NCBI RefSeq assembly: GCF_000300855.1
Contig: NZ_ALJF01000004.1
Location: 186,001 to 250,000, forward strand
Direction of reading: 5' to 3'
Source of the DNA: Agrobacterium albertimagni AOL15
GTDB taxonomy: Bacteria; Pseudomonadota; Alphaproteobacteria; Rhizobiales; Rhizobiaceae
Length of the DNA: 64,000 nt
The position numbers and the translations under genes are program-made. The notes beneath the pieces are model-generated. The model was not told where the DNA came from and made no database searches. It saw nothing but the letters and a program-made list of their open reading frames with translations. This document shows positions 50,500 to 60,316 of this stretch, one piece after another (the first letter of the stretch is position 1; each line of letters begins with the position of its first letter).

Positions 50500-50904
50500 T
50501 TACGGCGTAGCGCCCGTCTTGGCATGCTCTTCGCAGTTCGGCGTGCAAGAGAGCACTGTTCGCGCGGTGGACTTGAACACCCGCACAGTGCTGGCCTCGT
50601 CGATAGATACGAGGATGCGTTCGTCGACGATGGCATTGCCGTCGGCATCCAGCAGGACCAGGTTCGTCGTGCCATAGGAACGGCCTGTCAGGACGATGGT
50701 GCGTGCGTCGGCCACGGTCGCATCGGCAACTTCGGCATTGCCGACGATCACCTTGCTCACCGGGCGATCCAGCTTCAGCACCCGTGCGCTGTTCATATAG
50801 ACGCGCAGGATGCCTTCATCTTGCGCCTGCACAACGGTTGCTGGCGAGACCATGGCCAGGACCAGGGCCATGGCGGCTGCAGCAGCAAGAAGACGATCGG
50901 ACAT
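50500..50904 (-). CDS. Pilus assembly protein with CpaC/secretin N-terminal domain
   Basis: This 134-residue exported protein has a signal peptide (LLAAAAAMALVLAMVSPATV) and one domain with PVSKVIVGNAEVADATVADA and GTTNLVLLDADG. That matches the N0-like domain at the start of CpaC but without a secretin barrel. It may be a periplasmic adaptor of the Flp secretin or a duplicate of that domain. Confidence 0.8.
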   Translation of the reverse strand: MSDRLLAAAAAMALVLAMVSPATVVQAQDEGILRVYMNSARVLKLDRPVSKVIVGNAEVADATVADARTIVLTGRSYGTTNLVLLDADGNAIVDERILVSIDEASTVRVFKSTARTVLSCTPNCEEHAKTGATP

Positions 50905-51373
50905 GAACGTGCCTTTGAATACGCGCGTGAGGATGTTGCGGGCAGCATGCCGGCTTTTGGTGAATGAAGGGTTAAGTGCAATTCCGCAGCCTCAGGCAGA
51001 GCAGCTGTTCGGCTCGGTTATCAAAATTTGCGTCAGGCTTGAGCTGCCCGTTGGCCGAATGTGTGCCATTCAGGCGCAGCCGGAGAGGCCGATGCGTTAA
51101 CATTTGCCCGCAACGGTGAGGGCCGCACGGTGCCGGACCCGACACGAGAGCGGAGAAGCTCCCGCCAACGCGCTGTTTTGGCTGAGATCTGCAGCATCTT
51201 ATCGGTCGAAGCCAGTATTCATTTACCACACCGCAGGCTTGCGCCGTTTCACGATGCGGTAACCGTCTTTCTTAAGCCGATGGCAATAGGGCGCCGCTTA
51301 GGTTGGCGACATCCGAGCAACGGCAAACAGTTGCCGGCAGTGCTGATCAACCTCGCGGAGTAGGAGAAATAAC
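50905..51373. other. Divergent intergenic region between pilus genes
   Basis: About 470 bp without a credible gene. It should contain promoters for the minus-strand CpaC-N-like gene and for flp. TTAAC/TTAAG elements occur near 50973 and 51098 but do not form a clear TTAA-N7-TTAAC CtrA box. No clear sigma-70 pair seen. Confidence 0.4.
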
Positions 51374-51556
51374 ATGACCAAGCTTTTCGCACGTTTCGTC
51401 AAGGACGAGTCCGGCGCAACCGCAATCGAATACGGCCTCATCGCCGCCCTCATCTCGGTCGCCCTGATCACCGGCGCGACGACCCTCGGCGGCGCTCTGA
51501 ACGACACGTTCCAGAACATCTCCACCCAGATGGAAGGTGCCCGCGACGCCAACTAA
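51374..51556 (+). CDS. flp: Flp-type pilin (major subunit)
   Basis: This 60-residue prepilin is cut by the CpaA peptidase after Gly14, exposing ATAIEYGLIAALISVALI with the Flp Glu-Tyr pair. The short C-terminal tail (FQNISTQMEGARDAN) is typical. A good ribosome site (GGAGTAGGAGAAATAAC) and a following terminator indicate a separate, strongly expressed transcript. Confidence 0.95.
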   Translation: MTKLFARFVKDESGATAIEYGLIAALISVALITGATTLGGALNDTFQNISTQMEGARDAN

Positions 51557-51578
51557 GAGTGGCGTAACCACCTGTTTG

Positions 51579-51604
51579 AAGGCCGCCTATCCAGGCGGCC
51601 TTTT
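51579..51604 (+). terminator. Intrinsic terminator after flp
   Basis: AAGGCCGCCT (51579-51588) pairs with AGGCGGCCTT (51593-51602) around ATCC, followed by TTTTCG. It lies 22 bp after the pilin stop. Confidence 0.85.
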
Positions 51605-51694
51605 CGCATTTGCGGCCTGTCCAGAAGCAGACAAGGCGTCGTTTCCGGAATCTCAATACAAGTCCTTTAAAGAGGCTGACGAGGAGTAGCGACC

Positions 51695-52207
51695 ATGTAT
51701 TCAGCGATCGTCTTTATCGTCCTGCCAGCCTGTCTGGTTCTGGCAGCGCTCACCGATTTCCTCGAGATGACGATCCCGAACTGGATCTCTCTCCTGCTCA
51801 TCGGCGCTTTTGTGCTGATCGCACCCTTTAGTGGATTGTCCCTAGTCGAATTCGGCTGGCATCTCGCGGCTGCCCTGCTGGTGTTCCTCGGATGCTTCGC
51901 TCTTTTCGCACTCAATGTCATGGGCGGTGGCGATGCCAAGCTGTTGACGGCTGCCGCACTCTGGTTCGGCTTCAACACCTCGCTCTTCGAGTTTCTCGTC
52001 TACACGGGATATCTCGGCGGTCTGCTGACCATCGTGGTGATGCTCCTGCGGGCCAACTGGGACAAGCTCGCCACCGTTGGCGTTCGACTTCCGCAAACCC
52101 TCATGGTCGCCAAGAAGATCCCTTACGCCATTGCGATCGGCGGAGCAGGCCTGCTGGCCTATCCGAGTTCTCCTCTTGTTGTTGCCGCCATTCAGAAAGC
52201 GCTGTGA
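51695..52207 (+). CDS. cpaA: Prepilin peptidase (A24 family)
   Basis: This 170-residue membrane protease cleaves Flp prepilin and pseudopilins. The two catalytic Asp are in AALTDFLEMTIPN (Asp21) and GGGDAKLL (about Asp80). Four to five helices. Length matches the minimal CpaA form without methylase domain. Confidence 0.9.
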   Translation: MYSAIVFIVLPACLVLAALTDFLEMTIPNWISLLLIGAFVLIAPFSGLSLVEFGWHLAAALLVFLGCFALFALNVMGGGDAKLLTAAALWFGFNTSLFEFLVYTGYLGGLLTIVVMLLRANWDKLATVGVRLPQTLMVAKKIPYAIAIGGAGLLAYPSSPLVVAAIQKAL

Positions 52208-52253
52208 CGAGGACTGAAGAAACCTTCCGTTAACTACGAATGTAAGTCGCTTA

Positions 52254-52261
52254 TTAACCAT
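52254..52261 (+). promoter_or_regulatory. CtrA half-site-like TTAACCAT before cpaB
   Basis: TTAACCAT, a CtrA half-site form in alphaproteobacteria, occurs 63 bp before cpaB in an AT-rich gap. Pilus genes are CtrA targets in Caulobacter. One 8-bp match is weak evidence. Confidence 0.35.
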
Positions 52262-52323
52262 AAGTACACCAATTCCTGATCAACCTTGGCGCTAGAATCT
52301 ATTGCGTCGCCCGAGGATCGATC

Positions 52324-53136
52324 ATGAAACCCGCTCGTCTCATCATACTCGCTGTCGCCGTCGTGGCTGCCGGTATGGCCGGTGTCCTTGCCATGCGGCT
52401 AAGCGGCAACCAGACCGTGATCGTGCAGGACGCCGTCGTCGAGAAAGAGCCGACCGTCGACGTGCTCGTCTCGGCGGCCAATCTCCCGGTTGGCGCACGC
52501 CTCGATGAAAATTCCATGCGCTGGATGGCCTGGCCGGAAGGCAGTGTGGTGGATGGCTTCATCACATCATCGACGCGACCGGATGCCATCGCCGAGCTTG
52601 CCGGCGTCGTGGTTCGCCTGCCCGTCTTCGAAGGCGAGCCGCTGCGGCGTGAAAAGATTGCCGATTCTTCTTCCCGTATCCTCTCGTCGCTCCTGCCATC
52701 CGGCAAGCGGGCCGTCTCGACCGAAATCTCGGTGGCGACCGGCGCCGGCGGTTTCATCCTGCCGAACGACCGGGTCGACGTGATCATGGTCCGCAAGGGG
52801 GACGAGGACAATTTCCTGACGGAGACCGTACTCTCCAATGTTCGCGTGCTGGCCATCGACCAGCAGATCGCGGAAGCGCCTGATGGCTCCAAATCCGTCA
52901 TCGGCACGACGGCAACCCTCGAACTGACGCCGGACCAGACCAAGGTCATCGCAGTGGCCCAGCAAATGGCGGATCGTCTGTCGCTCGCCCTGCGTTCGGT
53001 CGCCGACGCGCAGGAAGAAGATACGTCAGCTGCCGACCATCTGCTCAGTGGCGGAGACGGTCAGCCGATCATCCAGGTCATCAAGTCTGGCGAGGTGGTC
53101 AAGTCGACCTCATCGACCGCCAATTCCATGCAATGA
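52324..53136 (+). CDS. cpaB: Flp pilus assembly protein CpaB
   Basis: This 270-residue protein has an N-terminal membrane anchor (LIILAVAVVAAGMAGVLAM). A SAF domain (VDVLVSAANLPVGARLDENS) and the RcpC/CpaB domain with GGFILPNDRVDVIMVRK follow. Acts in the periplasm with the secretin. First gene of the cpaB-tadC operon. Confidence 0.93.
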   Translation: MKPARLIILAVAVVAAGMAGVLAMRLSGNQTVIVQDAVVEKEPTVDVLVSAANLPVGARLDENSMRWMAWPEGSVVDGFITSSTRPDAIAELAGVVVRLPVFEGEPLRREKIADSSSRILSSLLPSGKRAVSTEISVATGAGGFILPNDRVDVIMVRKGDEDNFLTETVLSNVRVLAIDQQIAEAPDGSKSVIGTTATLELTPDQTKVIAVAQQMADRLSLALRSVADAQEEDTSAADHLLSGGDGQPIIQVIKSGEVVKSTSSTANSMQ

Positions 53137-53149
53137 GTGGAGACCCATC

Positions 53150-54706
53150 GTGGCCAGCCTGACACACAAACTCAAGGTATCGCTGACCGCCAGCATCGCC
53201 TTTGCCATGGCGATCACCGGCGCTCCGAGCTCCTTTCTTGACCATGGAACCATGGTGCCTGCAGCAGAGGCTGCGCAGCAGACGGTCTTGCGCATTACCA
53301 ATTCCGGTCCAGGCGCTCGCCGCGCGGTGAAGCTCGGCCTCAACAAGGCGCTGGTTGTGGACCTGCCTGCGGACGCACATGATATTCTGGTGGCGGATCC
53401 GGTCATGGCCGATGCCGTGACGCGCTCGTCGCGACGCATCTATCTGTTCGGCAAGATGGTCGGTCAGACCAATATCTTCATTTTCGGTGCAAATGGCGAA
53501 GAGATCGTCAGCCTGGACATCCAGATCGAGCGCGACATTACCGGCCTTGAAGCCAATCTGCGCCGCTTCATTCCAGAATCCGACATCAAGGTCGAGATCG
53601 TCTCCGACAACATCGTTCTGACCGGCTCTGTACGCACCCCGCAGGACGCCGCGCGGGCCGCTAGCCTTGCAGAAGCCTTCCTCAAGGGCGGTGAAGCGAC
53701 CACCCGCAACACGACCGCGACCAGCGAGAGCAGCGGCGACGGCGCCGTGGCCATCTATGCCGAGCAGCGGCAAGTTTCGCAGATCGTCAACCTCCTGACG
53801 ATTGAGGGCGAGGACCAGGTAACGCTGAAAGTCACCGTCGCCGAAGTCAGCCGGCAGGTGCTGAAGCAGCTCGGTTTCTCGGGCAGCATCTCCGACGGTT
53901 CGACCGGCATCAGCTATGCCAATCCGTCCAACCTCGGCAATGCCATCGATCCGACGGGCACGGCGACGATCTCGGCCGGCATCGGCGGCCTCGGGCTCAA
54001 CACCTATATCAACGCCATGGAACAGGCCGGCGTCATGCGCACGCTGGCCGAACCGAGCCTCACCGCAATTTCGGGCGAGCCGGCGAAGTTCTACGTCGGT
54101 GGCGAATTCCGGCTTGCCGGACCGCAGGAAGTGTCGAGCGATGAAGAAGGCACTTCCATCCAGCGCACGACGCAAAGCATCGACTACGGTATCGAGCTGA
54201 ATTTCCGACCGGTCGTTCTGGCACCTGGCCGTATCAGCCTGCAGATCGAGACCAATGTTTCCGAGCCGACCTGGGAGTCCTCACAGGTCACCGGTAACGT
54301 TCTCAATCAGGTACCGGGCTCGACCTTCCTGTCGATCCGCAAGCGTGAAGCCTCGACCACCGTCGAACTGCCTTCCGGTGGCTCGATCGTGATTGCCGGT
54401 CTCGTTCAGGACAATATTCGCCAGGCGATGTCCGGACTGCCTGGGCTCTCCAAGGTGCCGGTTCTCGGCACGCTGTTCCGCAGCAAGGACTTCCAGCGCA
54501 ACGAGACCGAACTCGTGATCATCGCGACGCCCTATCTCGTGCGGCCCGTTGCACGCGGCGCCCTGTCGCGGCCGGATGACAACTTCAACCCCGAAAACGA
54601 CGGCGCGACCTTCTTCCTGAACAAGGTGAACAAGGTCTATGGCCGCCGCGAGAACAACCAACCGACCGGCCAATATCATGGCGCTGTCGGCTTCATCTAC
54701 AAGTGA
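53150..54706 (+). CDS. cpaC: Flp pilus secretin CpaC
   Basis: This 518-residue outer-membrane secretin has a signal peptide, a CpaC N-terminal domain (LPADAHDILVADPVMADAVT), a BON-like segment (IVSDNIVLTGSV), and the secretin barrel with VPVLGTLFRSKDFQRNETEL near the end. GTG 53150 follows GGAG; upstream open frame is not used. Confidence 0.93.
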   Translation: MASLTHKLKVSLTASIAFAMAITGAPSSFLDHGTMVPAAEAAQQTVLRITNSGPGARRAVKLGLNKALVVDLPADAHDILVADPVMADAVTRSSRRIYLFGKMVGQTNIFIFGANGEEIVSLDIQIERDITGLEANLRRFIPESDIKVEIVSDNIVLTGSVRTPQDAARAASLAEAFLKGGEATTRNTTATSESSGDGAVAIYAEQRQVSQIVNLLTIEGEDQVTLKVTVAEVSRQVLKQLGFSGSISDGSTGISYANPSNLGNAIDPTGTATISAGIGGLGLNTYINAMEQAGVMRTLAEPSLTAISGEPAKFYVGGEFRLAGPQEVSSDEEGTSIQRTTQSIDYGIELNFRPVVLAPGRISLQIETNVSEPTWESSQVTGNVLNQVPGSTFLSIRKREASTTVELPSGGSIVIAGLVQDNIRQAMSGLPGLSKVPVLGTLFRSKDFQRNETELVIIATPYLVRPVARGALSRPDDNFNPENDGATFFLNKVNKVYGRRENNQPTGQYHGAVGFIYK

Positions 54707-54723
54707 ACGGCGTGAGGATCGTG

Positions 54724-55443
54724 ATGAAACATTCGGCGCGTCAAGTCAGGGAAAGTCGGCCAGTCATGGCATCAGTGGGTCATTCATTCCAGCACATCCT
54801 CCTCGCCGGCCTCGTTCTGGGGACAGCGGTCGCGCTTTCCGGTTGCGGCAGCACGAAGGACCGGATGACGACGTCCGCCGTCCCCGACGACTACCGTACG
54901 CGACATCCGATCATGCTGAGCGAAGTGGAACACACGCTCGACGTTCCGATCGCCTCGGGCGACCGGTCGCTGACGGTCGGCGTGCAGGATTCGATCGCCG
55001 GATTTGCCGCCGACTATCTGTCGGCATCGACGGGCACGATCCAGATCATGGTGCCGCACGGCTCACCGAATTCCGGCGCAGCGTCGACCATGCGCAAGCA
55101 GATCCGCCATGTTCTGATCACGCGGGGCGTTGCGGCCAACAGGATCATCGAAACGTCTTACCAGGCAGAAGCCAACAGCAATGCGGCTCCGGTGCGCCTC
55201 AGCTATGTGGCGATTACCGCAATGACCAATCCCTGCGGCGAATGGCCAGAAGACCTGCAGAGCAATACCTTCAGCAACAAGAATTACCACAATTTCGGCT
55301 GCGCGACGCAGAGCAACCTCGCCGCACAGATCGCCAATCCGATGGATCTCGTCACCCCCCGCGACATGGCTCCGATCGACGCCACCAGGCGCTCGACCGT
55401 CATCGGCCTTTATCGCCGGGGCGCCGACACCTCAACGAATTGA
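54724..55443 (+). CDS. cpaD: Flp pilus lipoprotein CpaD
   Basis: This 239-residue lipoprotein has a leader with lipobox ALSGC. The CpaD domain contains DYRTRHPIML and ITAMTNPCGEWP, then NFGCATQSNLAAQIANPMDL near the end. It probably assists secretin assembly. ATG 54724 follows GAGGATCGTG; GTG 54703 overlaps the cpaC stop and is an alternative. Confidence 0.92.
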   Translation: MKHSARQVRESRPVMASVGHSFQHILLAGLVLGTAVALSGCGSTKDRMTTSAVPDDYRTRHPIMLSEVEHTLDVPIASGDRSLTVGVQDSIAGFAADYLSASTGTIQIMVPHGSPNSGAASTMRKQIRHVLITRGVAANRIIETSYQAEANSNAAPVRLSYVAITAMTNPCGEWPEDLQSNTFSNKNYHNFGCATQSNLAAQIANPMDLVTPRDMAPIDATRRSTVIGLYRRGADTSTN

Positions 55444-55476
55444 TGCGACTGCGGTCCAAGAGGACAGGATGAGAGC

Positions 55477-56766
55477 ATGAACGCGATCGACTATGACATC
55501 GGCGAATCCAATGAGGGATATCGGAGCGCTTCCGAGAGCGTGATCGCAGGCGACGTCGAAAGCCTGCGCCCGCTGCCGCGCATCTCGATTCATGCCTTCT
55601 GCATCAGCGAAGGCGTGCATCGGACGATGGAGCAATGCGCCGGCGACCGACGCATGGCCCGCGTCAGCATGCGCATCACGCATGGCAATATCGCCGCTGC
55701 GGCGAACATGTTCTCCTCGACGCCCACGCCGAACCTCATCATTCTGGAAACCGACGCCGGGCCACGCGACCTGATGACGGAGCTTGCACCGCTGGCCGAA
55801 GTCTGCGATCCGAGCTCGCGGGTGATCCTCGTCGGCCGGCACAACGATATCGCGCTCTACCGCGAACTGATCCGCAACGGCATTTCCGAATACATCGTGG
55901 CGCCCTTCACCATGGCCGACATGATGAGCTCCATCGCCTCCATCTTCGTTGATCCAGAGGCAGAACCGCTCGGCCGCAGCATCGCCTTCATCGGCGCCAA
56001 GGGCGGCGTGGGTTCCTCGACCATCGCGCACAACTGCGCTTTCGGCATTTCCTCGCTGTTTTCGACCGAAACGGTGCTTGCCGACCTCGATCTGCCGTTC
56101 GGTACTGCGAATATCGACTTCGACCAGGATCCGGCCCAGGGCATGGCAGAAGCCGTATTCTCGCCAGAGCGTCTCGACGAGGTCTTTCTCGACCGCCTGC
56201 TGACGAAATGCGGGCAGAACCTCTCGCTGCTCGCAGCGCCCTCAATGCTCGACCGCGGTTATGACTACGAGCGTGGTGCCTTCCAGCCGATCCTCGACGT
56301 TTTGCAGCGGAGTGCTCCGGTGACGGTGCTCGACCTGCCGCATACCTGGGCCGACTGGACCCGCGCGGTGCTCTCCGACGTCGACGAGATCGTCATCACC
56401 TGCGCGCCTGATCTCGCCAATCTGCGCAACATGAAGAACATGCTCGACGCGTTGAAGAAGCTGAGACCGCAGGACAAGCCGCCACATCTCATCCTCAACC
56501 AGGTAGGCATGCCGAAGCGGCCGGAGATCGCGCCGGCAGACTTTTTCGAACCCCTCGAGCTCGATCCGGTCGCGATCATTCCGTTCGACGCCCAGCTTTT
56601 CGGCACCGCTGCCAATAGCGGCCGGATGATCAGCGAGATGGATGGCAAATCGCCGACGGCGGAGACGTTCTCACAGCTCGCGCATCTCGTCACGGGCCGT
56701 GCCACTATCAAGAAACCTAAGAAGGCGGGTCTCGGCTCGTTCATCGAAAAGCTGCGCAAGAAGTAG
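55477..56766 (+). CDS. cpaE: Pilus localisation/assembly ATPase CpaE
   Basis: This 429-residue protein has a receiver-like N-terminal domain (about 45-155) without a clear phospho-Asp pocket, then a MinD/ParA-like ATPase with deviant Walker A KGGVGSSTIAHN. In Caulobacter CpaE targets pilus machinery to a pole. Confidence 0.92.
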   Translation: MNAIDYDIGESNEGYRSASESVIAGDVESLRPLPRISIHAFCISEGVHRTMEQCAGDRRMARVSMRITHGNIAAAANMFSSTPTPNLIILETDAGPRDLMTELAPLAEVCDPSSRVILVGRHNDIALYRELIRNGISEYIVAPFTMADMMSSIASIFVDPEAEPLGRSIAFIGAKGGVGSSTIAHNCAFGISSLFSTETVLADLDLPFGTANIDFDQDPAQGMAEAVFSPERLDEVFLDRLLTKCGQNLSLLAAPSMLDRGYDYERGAFQPILDVLQRSAPVTVLDLPHTWADWTRAVLSDVDEIVITCAPDLANLRNMKNMLDALKKLRPQDKPPHLILNQVGMPKRPEIAPADFFEPLELDPVAIIPFDAQLFGTAANSGRMISEMDGKSPTAETFSQLAHLVTGRATIKKPKKAGLGSFIEKLRKK

Positions 56767-56792
56767 ACCGCTAACAGGAACAGGTAGAGCTC

Positions 56793-58277
56793 ATGTTTGG
56801 CAAACGCGGAAACGACGGTTTCGGCAAGGGCGGGGCGGGCGTCGGCACGATCCCGACACAGCCGGCTGCTGCTGCGCCCGCGGCACGCTCCAGCACGCTC
56901 ATCGAGCCCGGCAGCCCGGAAGTCAGCACGCGTCAGCAGGTGACACCGCCTTCGATGCAGACACCCGGCCGCAAGAAGCCGCCGCGGACCGAAGACTATT
57001 ACGACACCAAGAGCCAGGTGTTCTCCGCGCTCATCGACACGATCGACCTGTCGCAGCTCGCCAAGCTCGATGGCGAAAGCGCGCGTGAAGAAATCCGCGA
57101 CATCGTCAACGACATCATCACGATCAAGAATTTCGCAATGTCGATCTCCGAGCAGGAAGAACTGCTCGAGGATATCTGCAACGACGTTCTGGGTTATGGC
57201 CCGCTTGAACCGCTGCTCGCCCGAGACGACATCGCCGACATCATGGTCAACGGTGCTGGGCAGACCTTCATCGAAGTCGGCGGCAAGACGATCGAATCGG
57301 AAATCCGCTTCCGCGACAATTCGCAGCTCCTGTCGATCTGCCAGCGCATCGTCAGCCAGGTCGGTCGCCGTGTCGACGAATCGAGCCCGATCTGCGACGC
57401 GCGTCTGCCTGACGGTTCGCGTGTCAACGTCATCGCACCGCCATTGGCGATCGACGGTCCGGCGCTCACCATTCGTAAGTTCAAGAAGGACAAGCTGAAC
57501 CTCGCCCAGCTGGTCAAGTTCGGCGCGATCACGCCCGAAGGCGCGGAAGTCCTACAGATCATCGGACGCGTTCGCTGCAACGTCGTCATCTCAGGCGGTA
57601 CCGGCTCGGGTAAGACGACGCTTCTCAACTGCCTCACCGGCTTCATCGACCAGGACGAGCGCATCATCACCTGCGAAGACACGGCCGAACTGCAGCTGCA
57701 GCAGCCACATGTGGTACGTCTGGAAACACGCCCGCCGAACATCGAAGGCGAAGGCGAGATCACCATGCGTGACCTCGTCAAGAACTGCCTGCGTATGCGT
57801 CCCGAGCGGATCATCGTCGGTGAAGTGCGCGGACCCGAAGTCTTCGACCTCTTGCAGGCGATGAACACGGGTCACGACGGCTCGATGGGCACGATACACG
57901 CCAACACGCCGCGCGAATGCCTGAGCCGTATGGAATCGATGATCGCGATGGGCGGCTTCTCGCTGCCGGCAAAAACCGTGCGTGAAATCATCTCCGGCTC
58001 GATCGACGTCATCATCCAGGCAGCGCGCCTGCGCGATGGTTCGCGTCGCATCACCCACATCACCGAGGTGATCGGGATGGAAGGCGATGTGATCATCACC
58101 CAGGACCTGATGCGCTACGAAATCGACGGCGAAGACGCCAATGGCAAGATCATCGGTCGGCACATGTCGACGGGTATCGGTAAGCCGCATTTCTGGGATC
58201 GCGCCCGCTACTACAACGAAGATCGTCGCCTGGCGGCTGCACTCGACGCCATGGAACAGAAGTCCAAGGGGATCTGA
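56793..58277 (+). CDS. cpaF: Flp pilus assembly ATPase CpaF
   Basis: This 494-residue type II/IV secretion ATPase powers pilin assembly. Walker A is GGTGSGKTTLLN; Asp box, Walker B (PERIIVGEVRGPE) and His box (GHDGSMGTIHAN) are intact. The N-terminus is low-complexity as usual. Confidence 0.95.
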   Translation: MFGKRGNDGFGKGGAGVGTIPTQPAAAAPAARSSTLIEPGSPEVSTRQQVTPPSMQTPGRKKPPRTEDYYDTKSQVFSALIDTIDLSQLAKLDGESAREEIRDIVNDIITIKNFAMSISEQEELLEDICNDVLGYGPLEPLLARDDIADIMVNGAGQTFIEVGGKTIESEIRFRDNSQLLSICQRIVSQVGRRVDESSPICDARLPDGSRVNVIAPPLAIDGPALTIRKFKKDKLNLAQLVKFGAITPEGAEVLQIIGRVRCNVVISGGTGSGKTTLLNCLTGFIDQDERIITCEDTAELQLQQPHVVRLETRPPNIEGEGEITMRDLVKNCLRMRPERIIVGEVRGPEVFDLLQAMNTGHDGSMGTIHANTPRECLSRMESMIAMGGFSLPAKTVREIISGSIDVIIQAARLRDGSRRITHITEVIGMEGDVIITQDLMRYEIDGEDANGKIIGRHMSTGIGKPHFWDRARYYNEDRRLAAALDAMEQKSKGI

Positions 58278-58282
58278 TCACC

Positions 58283-59299
58283 ATGTTCGGCATCGATCCC
58301 ACCATTCTCGCCATCGTCCTCCTCGCTGCCGTCTCGACAGGCGCGATCGCCTATGGCGTGCTCTATTCCCGGATCGAAACCGACAAGAAAACCGCGAACC
58401 GCATCAACAGGGTGCGATCGGCGGAGACGGACACGGCGCAGATGAAGGCGGCACGCGATCGCGTGCAGGAGATCTCGAAGCGCCGCAAATCGGTTCAGGA
58501 TTCGCTCAAGGAACTCGAAAAGAAACAGCAACAGGAAAAGACCAAGAAGGCCAATGCCGCAAGCATCAAGGCCAAGCTGGTGCAATCCGGCCTTTCGGTT
58601 TCACTCTCCCAATTCTATGTGCTGAGCGGCATTCTGGGCATCGTTGTTCTCGCGATGACTTTTCTCGCGGGGATGCCGACCCTGGTGATCGTCGGCGCCG
58701 CCTTCGTTGCCGGTCTCGGTCTGCCGCGCTGGATCGTCGGCTTCCTCGTCAGCCGCCGCCAGAAGAAGTTTCTGGAAGAATTCCCAAACTCCCTCGATGT
58801 CATGGTCCGCTCGATCCGGTCGGGTCTGCCGCTGAACGACGCGATCCGCATGATCGCAGCCGATGGCCAGGAACCGGTCAAGACCGAGTTCCGCCGCATC
58901 GTCGAATCGCAGCAACTGGGCTTAAGCGTCGCCGATTCGGTCGCCCGTATGCATCAGACCATGCCGCTGTCGGAAGTGAGCTTCTTTGCAATCGTCATCG
59001 CGATCCAGGGCCAGGCCGGCGGCAACCTCTCCGAAGCGCTCGCCAACCTTTCGCGCGTGCTGCGCGACCGCAAGAAGATGAAAGCCAAGGTCAACGCGCT
59101 TTCGATGGAGGCGAAGGCCTCGGCCGCGATCATCGGCGCCCTGCCCTTCATCGTGGCGTTTCTCGTCTACATCACGTCCCCCGGCTACATCATGATCCTG
59201 TTCACCGATTCGCGCGGACACTTGATCCTTGGGATTTCTGCGGTCTGGATGAGCATCGGTCTGCTGGTCATGCGCAACATGATCAACTTCGAGATCTGA
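58283..59299 (+). CDS. tadB: Flp pilus platform protein TadB
   Basis: This 338-residue inner-membrane platform protein has one N-terminal helix, a charged cytoplasmic stretch, then a T2SSF domain with LDVMVRSIRSGLPLNDAIRM (about 170-189) and further helices. It pairs with TadC; 5 bp after cpaF. Confidence 0.92.
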   Translation: MFGIDPTILAIVLLAAVSTGAIAYGVLYSRIETDKKTANRINRVRSAETDTAQMKAARDRVQEISKRRKSVQDSLKELEKKQQQEKTKKANAASIKAKLVQSGLSVSLSQFYVLSGILGIVVLAMTFLAGMPTLVIVGAAFVAGLGLPRWIVGFLVSRRQKKFLEEFPNSLDVMVRSIRSGLPLNDAIRMIAADGQEPVKTEFRRIVESQQLGLSVADSVARMHQTMPLSEVSFFAIVIAIQGQAGGNLSEALANLSRVLRDRKKMKAKVNALSMEAKASAAIIGALPFIVAFLVYITSPGYIMILFTDSRGHLILGISAVWMSIGLLVMRNMINFEI

Positions 59300-59311
59300 G
59301 GGGCTGGTAGG

Positions 59312-60298
59312 ATGACCGAAGACTGGGCTGCACAGGTGACCGATCCGGCACTGATCATCGCCGTCCTCGTGGCGCTTGCGGTGTTCGGGACGTTCTACAC
59401 CATCGCGATGCCGTACATGGAGCGCGGCGATCTCAACAAACGCATGCGCGCCGTGTCGACCGAACGTGACCTCATCCGGGCGCGTGAACGCGCCAAGCTG
59501 AATGCCGACGCCGCCCAGGGACGGGCATCGCTGCGCACGACCAACAACAAGTCCGTTCGCAACATCGTCGAACGCTTCAACCTGCGCAAGGCGCTGGTGG
59601 ACGACACTACGGTGGACAAACTGAAGGCGGCGGGACTTCGGTCGCAAAACGCGCTGAACATGTTCCTTCTGGCGCGCTTCCTGTTGCCGTTCGCAACACT
59701 GGCTCTCACGGCCTTCTGGATCTTCGTGCTCGGCAATCTCGCCGAAAAGGCACTGCCGATCCGGCTCTTCGTCACCATTCTCGGCGGTTATCTCGGCTTC
59801 TACCTGCCGAACATCTACGTGTCGAACCGCATCACGAAACGCCAGAAATCGATCAAGCGCGCCTGGCCGGATGCGCTGGACCTGATGCTGATCTGCGTGG
59901 AATCAGGCATCTCGCTGGAGGCTGCGATGCGGCGCGTCTCGGACGAGATCGGCGAGCAGTCGCCCGAACTCGCCGAGGAAATGGTGCTGACCACGGCGGA
60001 ACTTTCATTTCTTCCCGACCGCCGCCAGGCGCTCGAAAATCTTGGCACGCGCACGCAACTCGACGGCGTCAAGAACGTCGTTCAGGCCCTCATCCAGGCA
60101 GACCGATACGGCACGCCCGTCGCGCAAGCTCTGCGCGTGCTTGCACAAGAGGGCCGCGACGAACGCATGAACGAGGCGGAGAAGAAGGCAGCAGCCCTTC
60201 CGCCGAAGCTCACCGTTCCGATGATCCTGTTCTTTCTGCCGGTGCTGATCGCCGTCATTCTGGGGCCCGCAGGGATCCAGGTCTCCGACAGGTTCTGA
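59312..60298 (+). CDS. tadC: Flp pilus platform protein TadC
   Basis: This 328-residue membrane protein of the T2SSF family has PDALDLMLICVESGISLEAA (about 186-205) and the terminal helix MILFFLPVLIAVILGPA. It starts 12 bp after tadB and ends the operon. Confidence 0.92.
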   Translation: MTEDWAAQVTDPALIIAVLVALAVFGTFYTIAMPYMERGDLNKRMRAVSTERDLIRARERAKLNADAAQGRASLRTTNNKSVRNIVERFNLRKALVDDTTVDKLKAAGLRSQNALNMFLLARFLLPFATLALTAFWIFVLGNLAEKALPIRLFVTILGGYLGFYLPNIYVSNRITKRQKSIKRAWPDALDLMLICVESGISLEAAMRRVSDEIGEQSPELAEEMVLTTAELSFLPDRRQALENLGTRTQLDGVKNVVQALIQADRYGTPVAQALRVLAQEGRDERMNEAEKKAAALPPKLTVPMILFFLPVLIAVILGPAGIQVSDRF

Positions 60299-60316
60299 CC
60301 GACCTGCTGGTCGCCG

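Noticed and set aside
53099..54175. Minus-strand open frame of 358 codons
   Set aside because: Antisense to cpaC and out of keeping with the operon.
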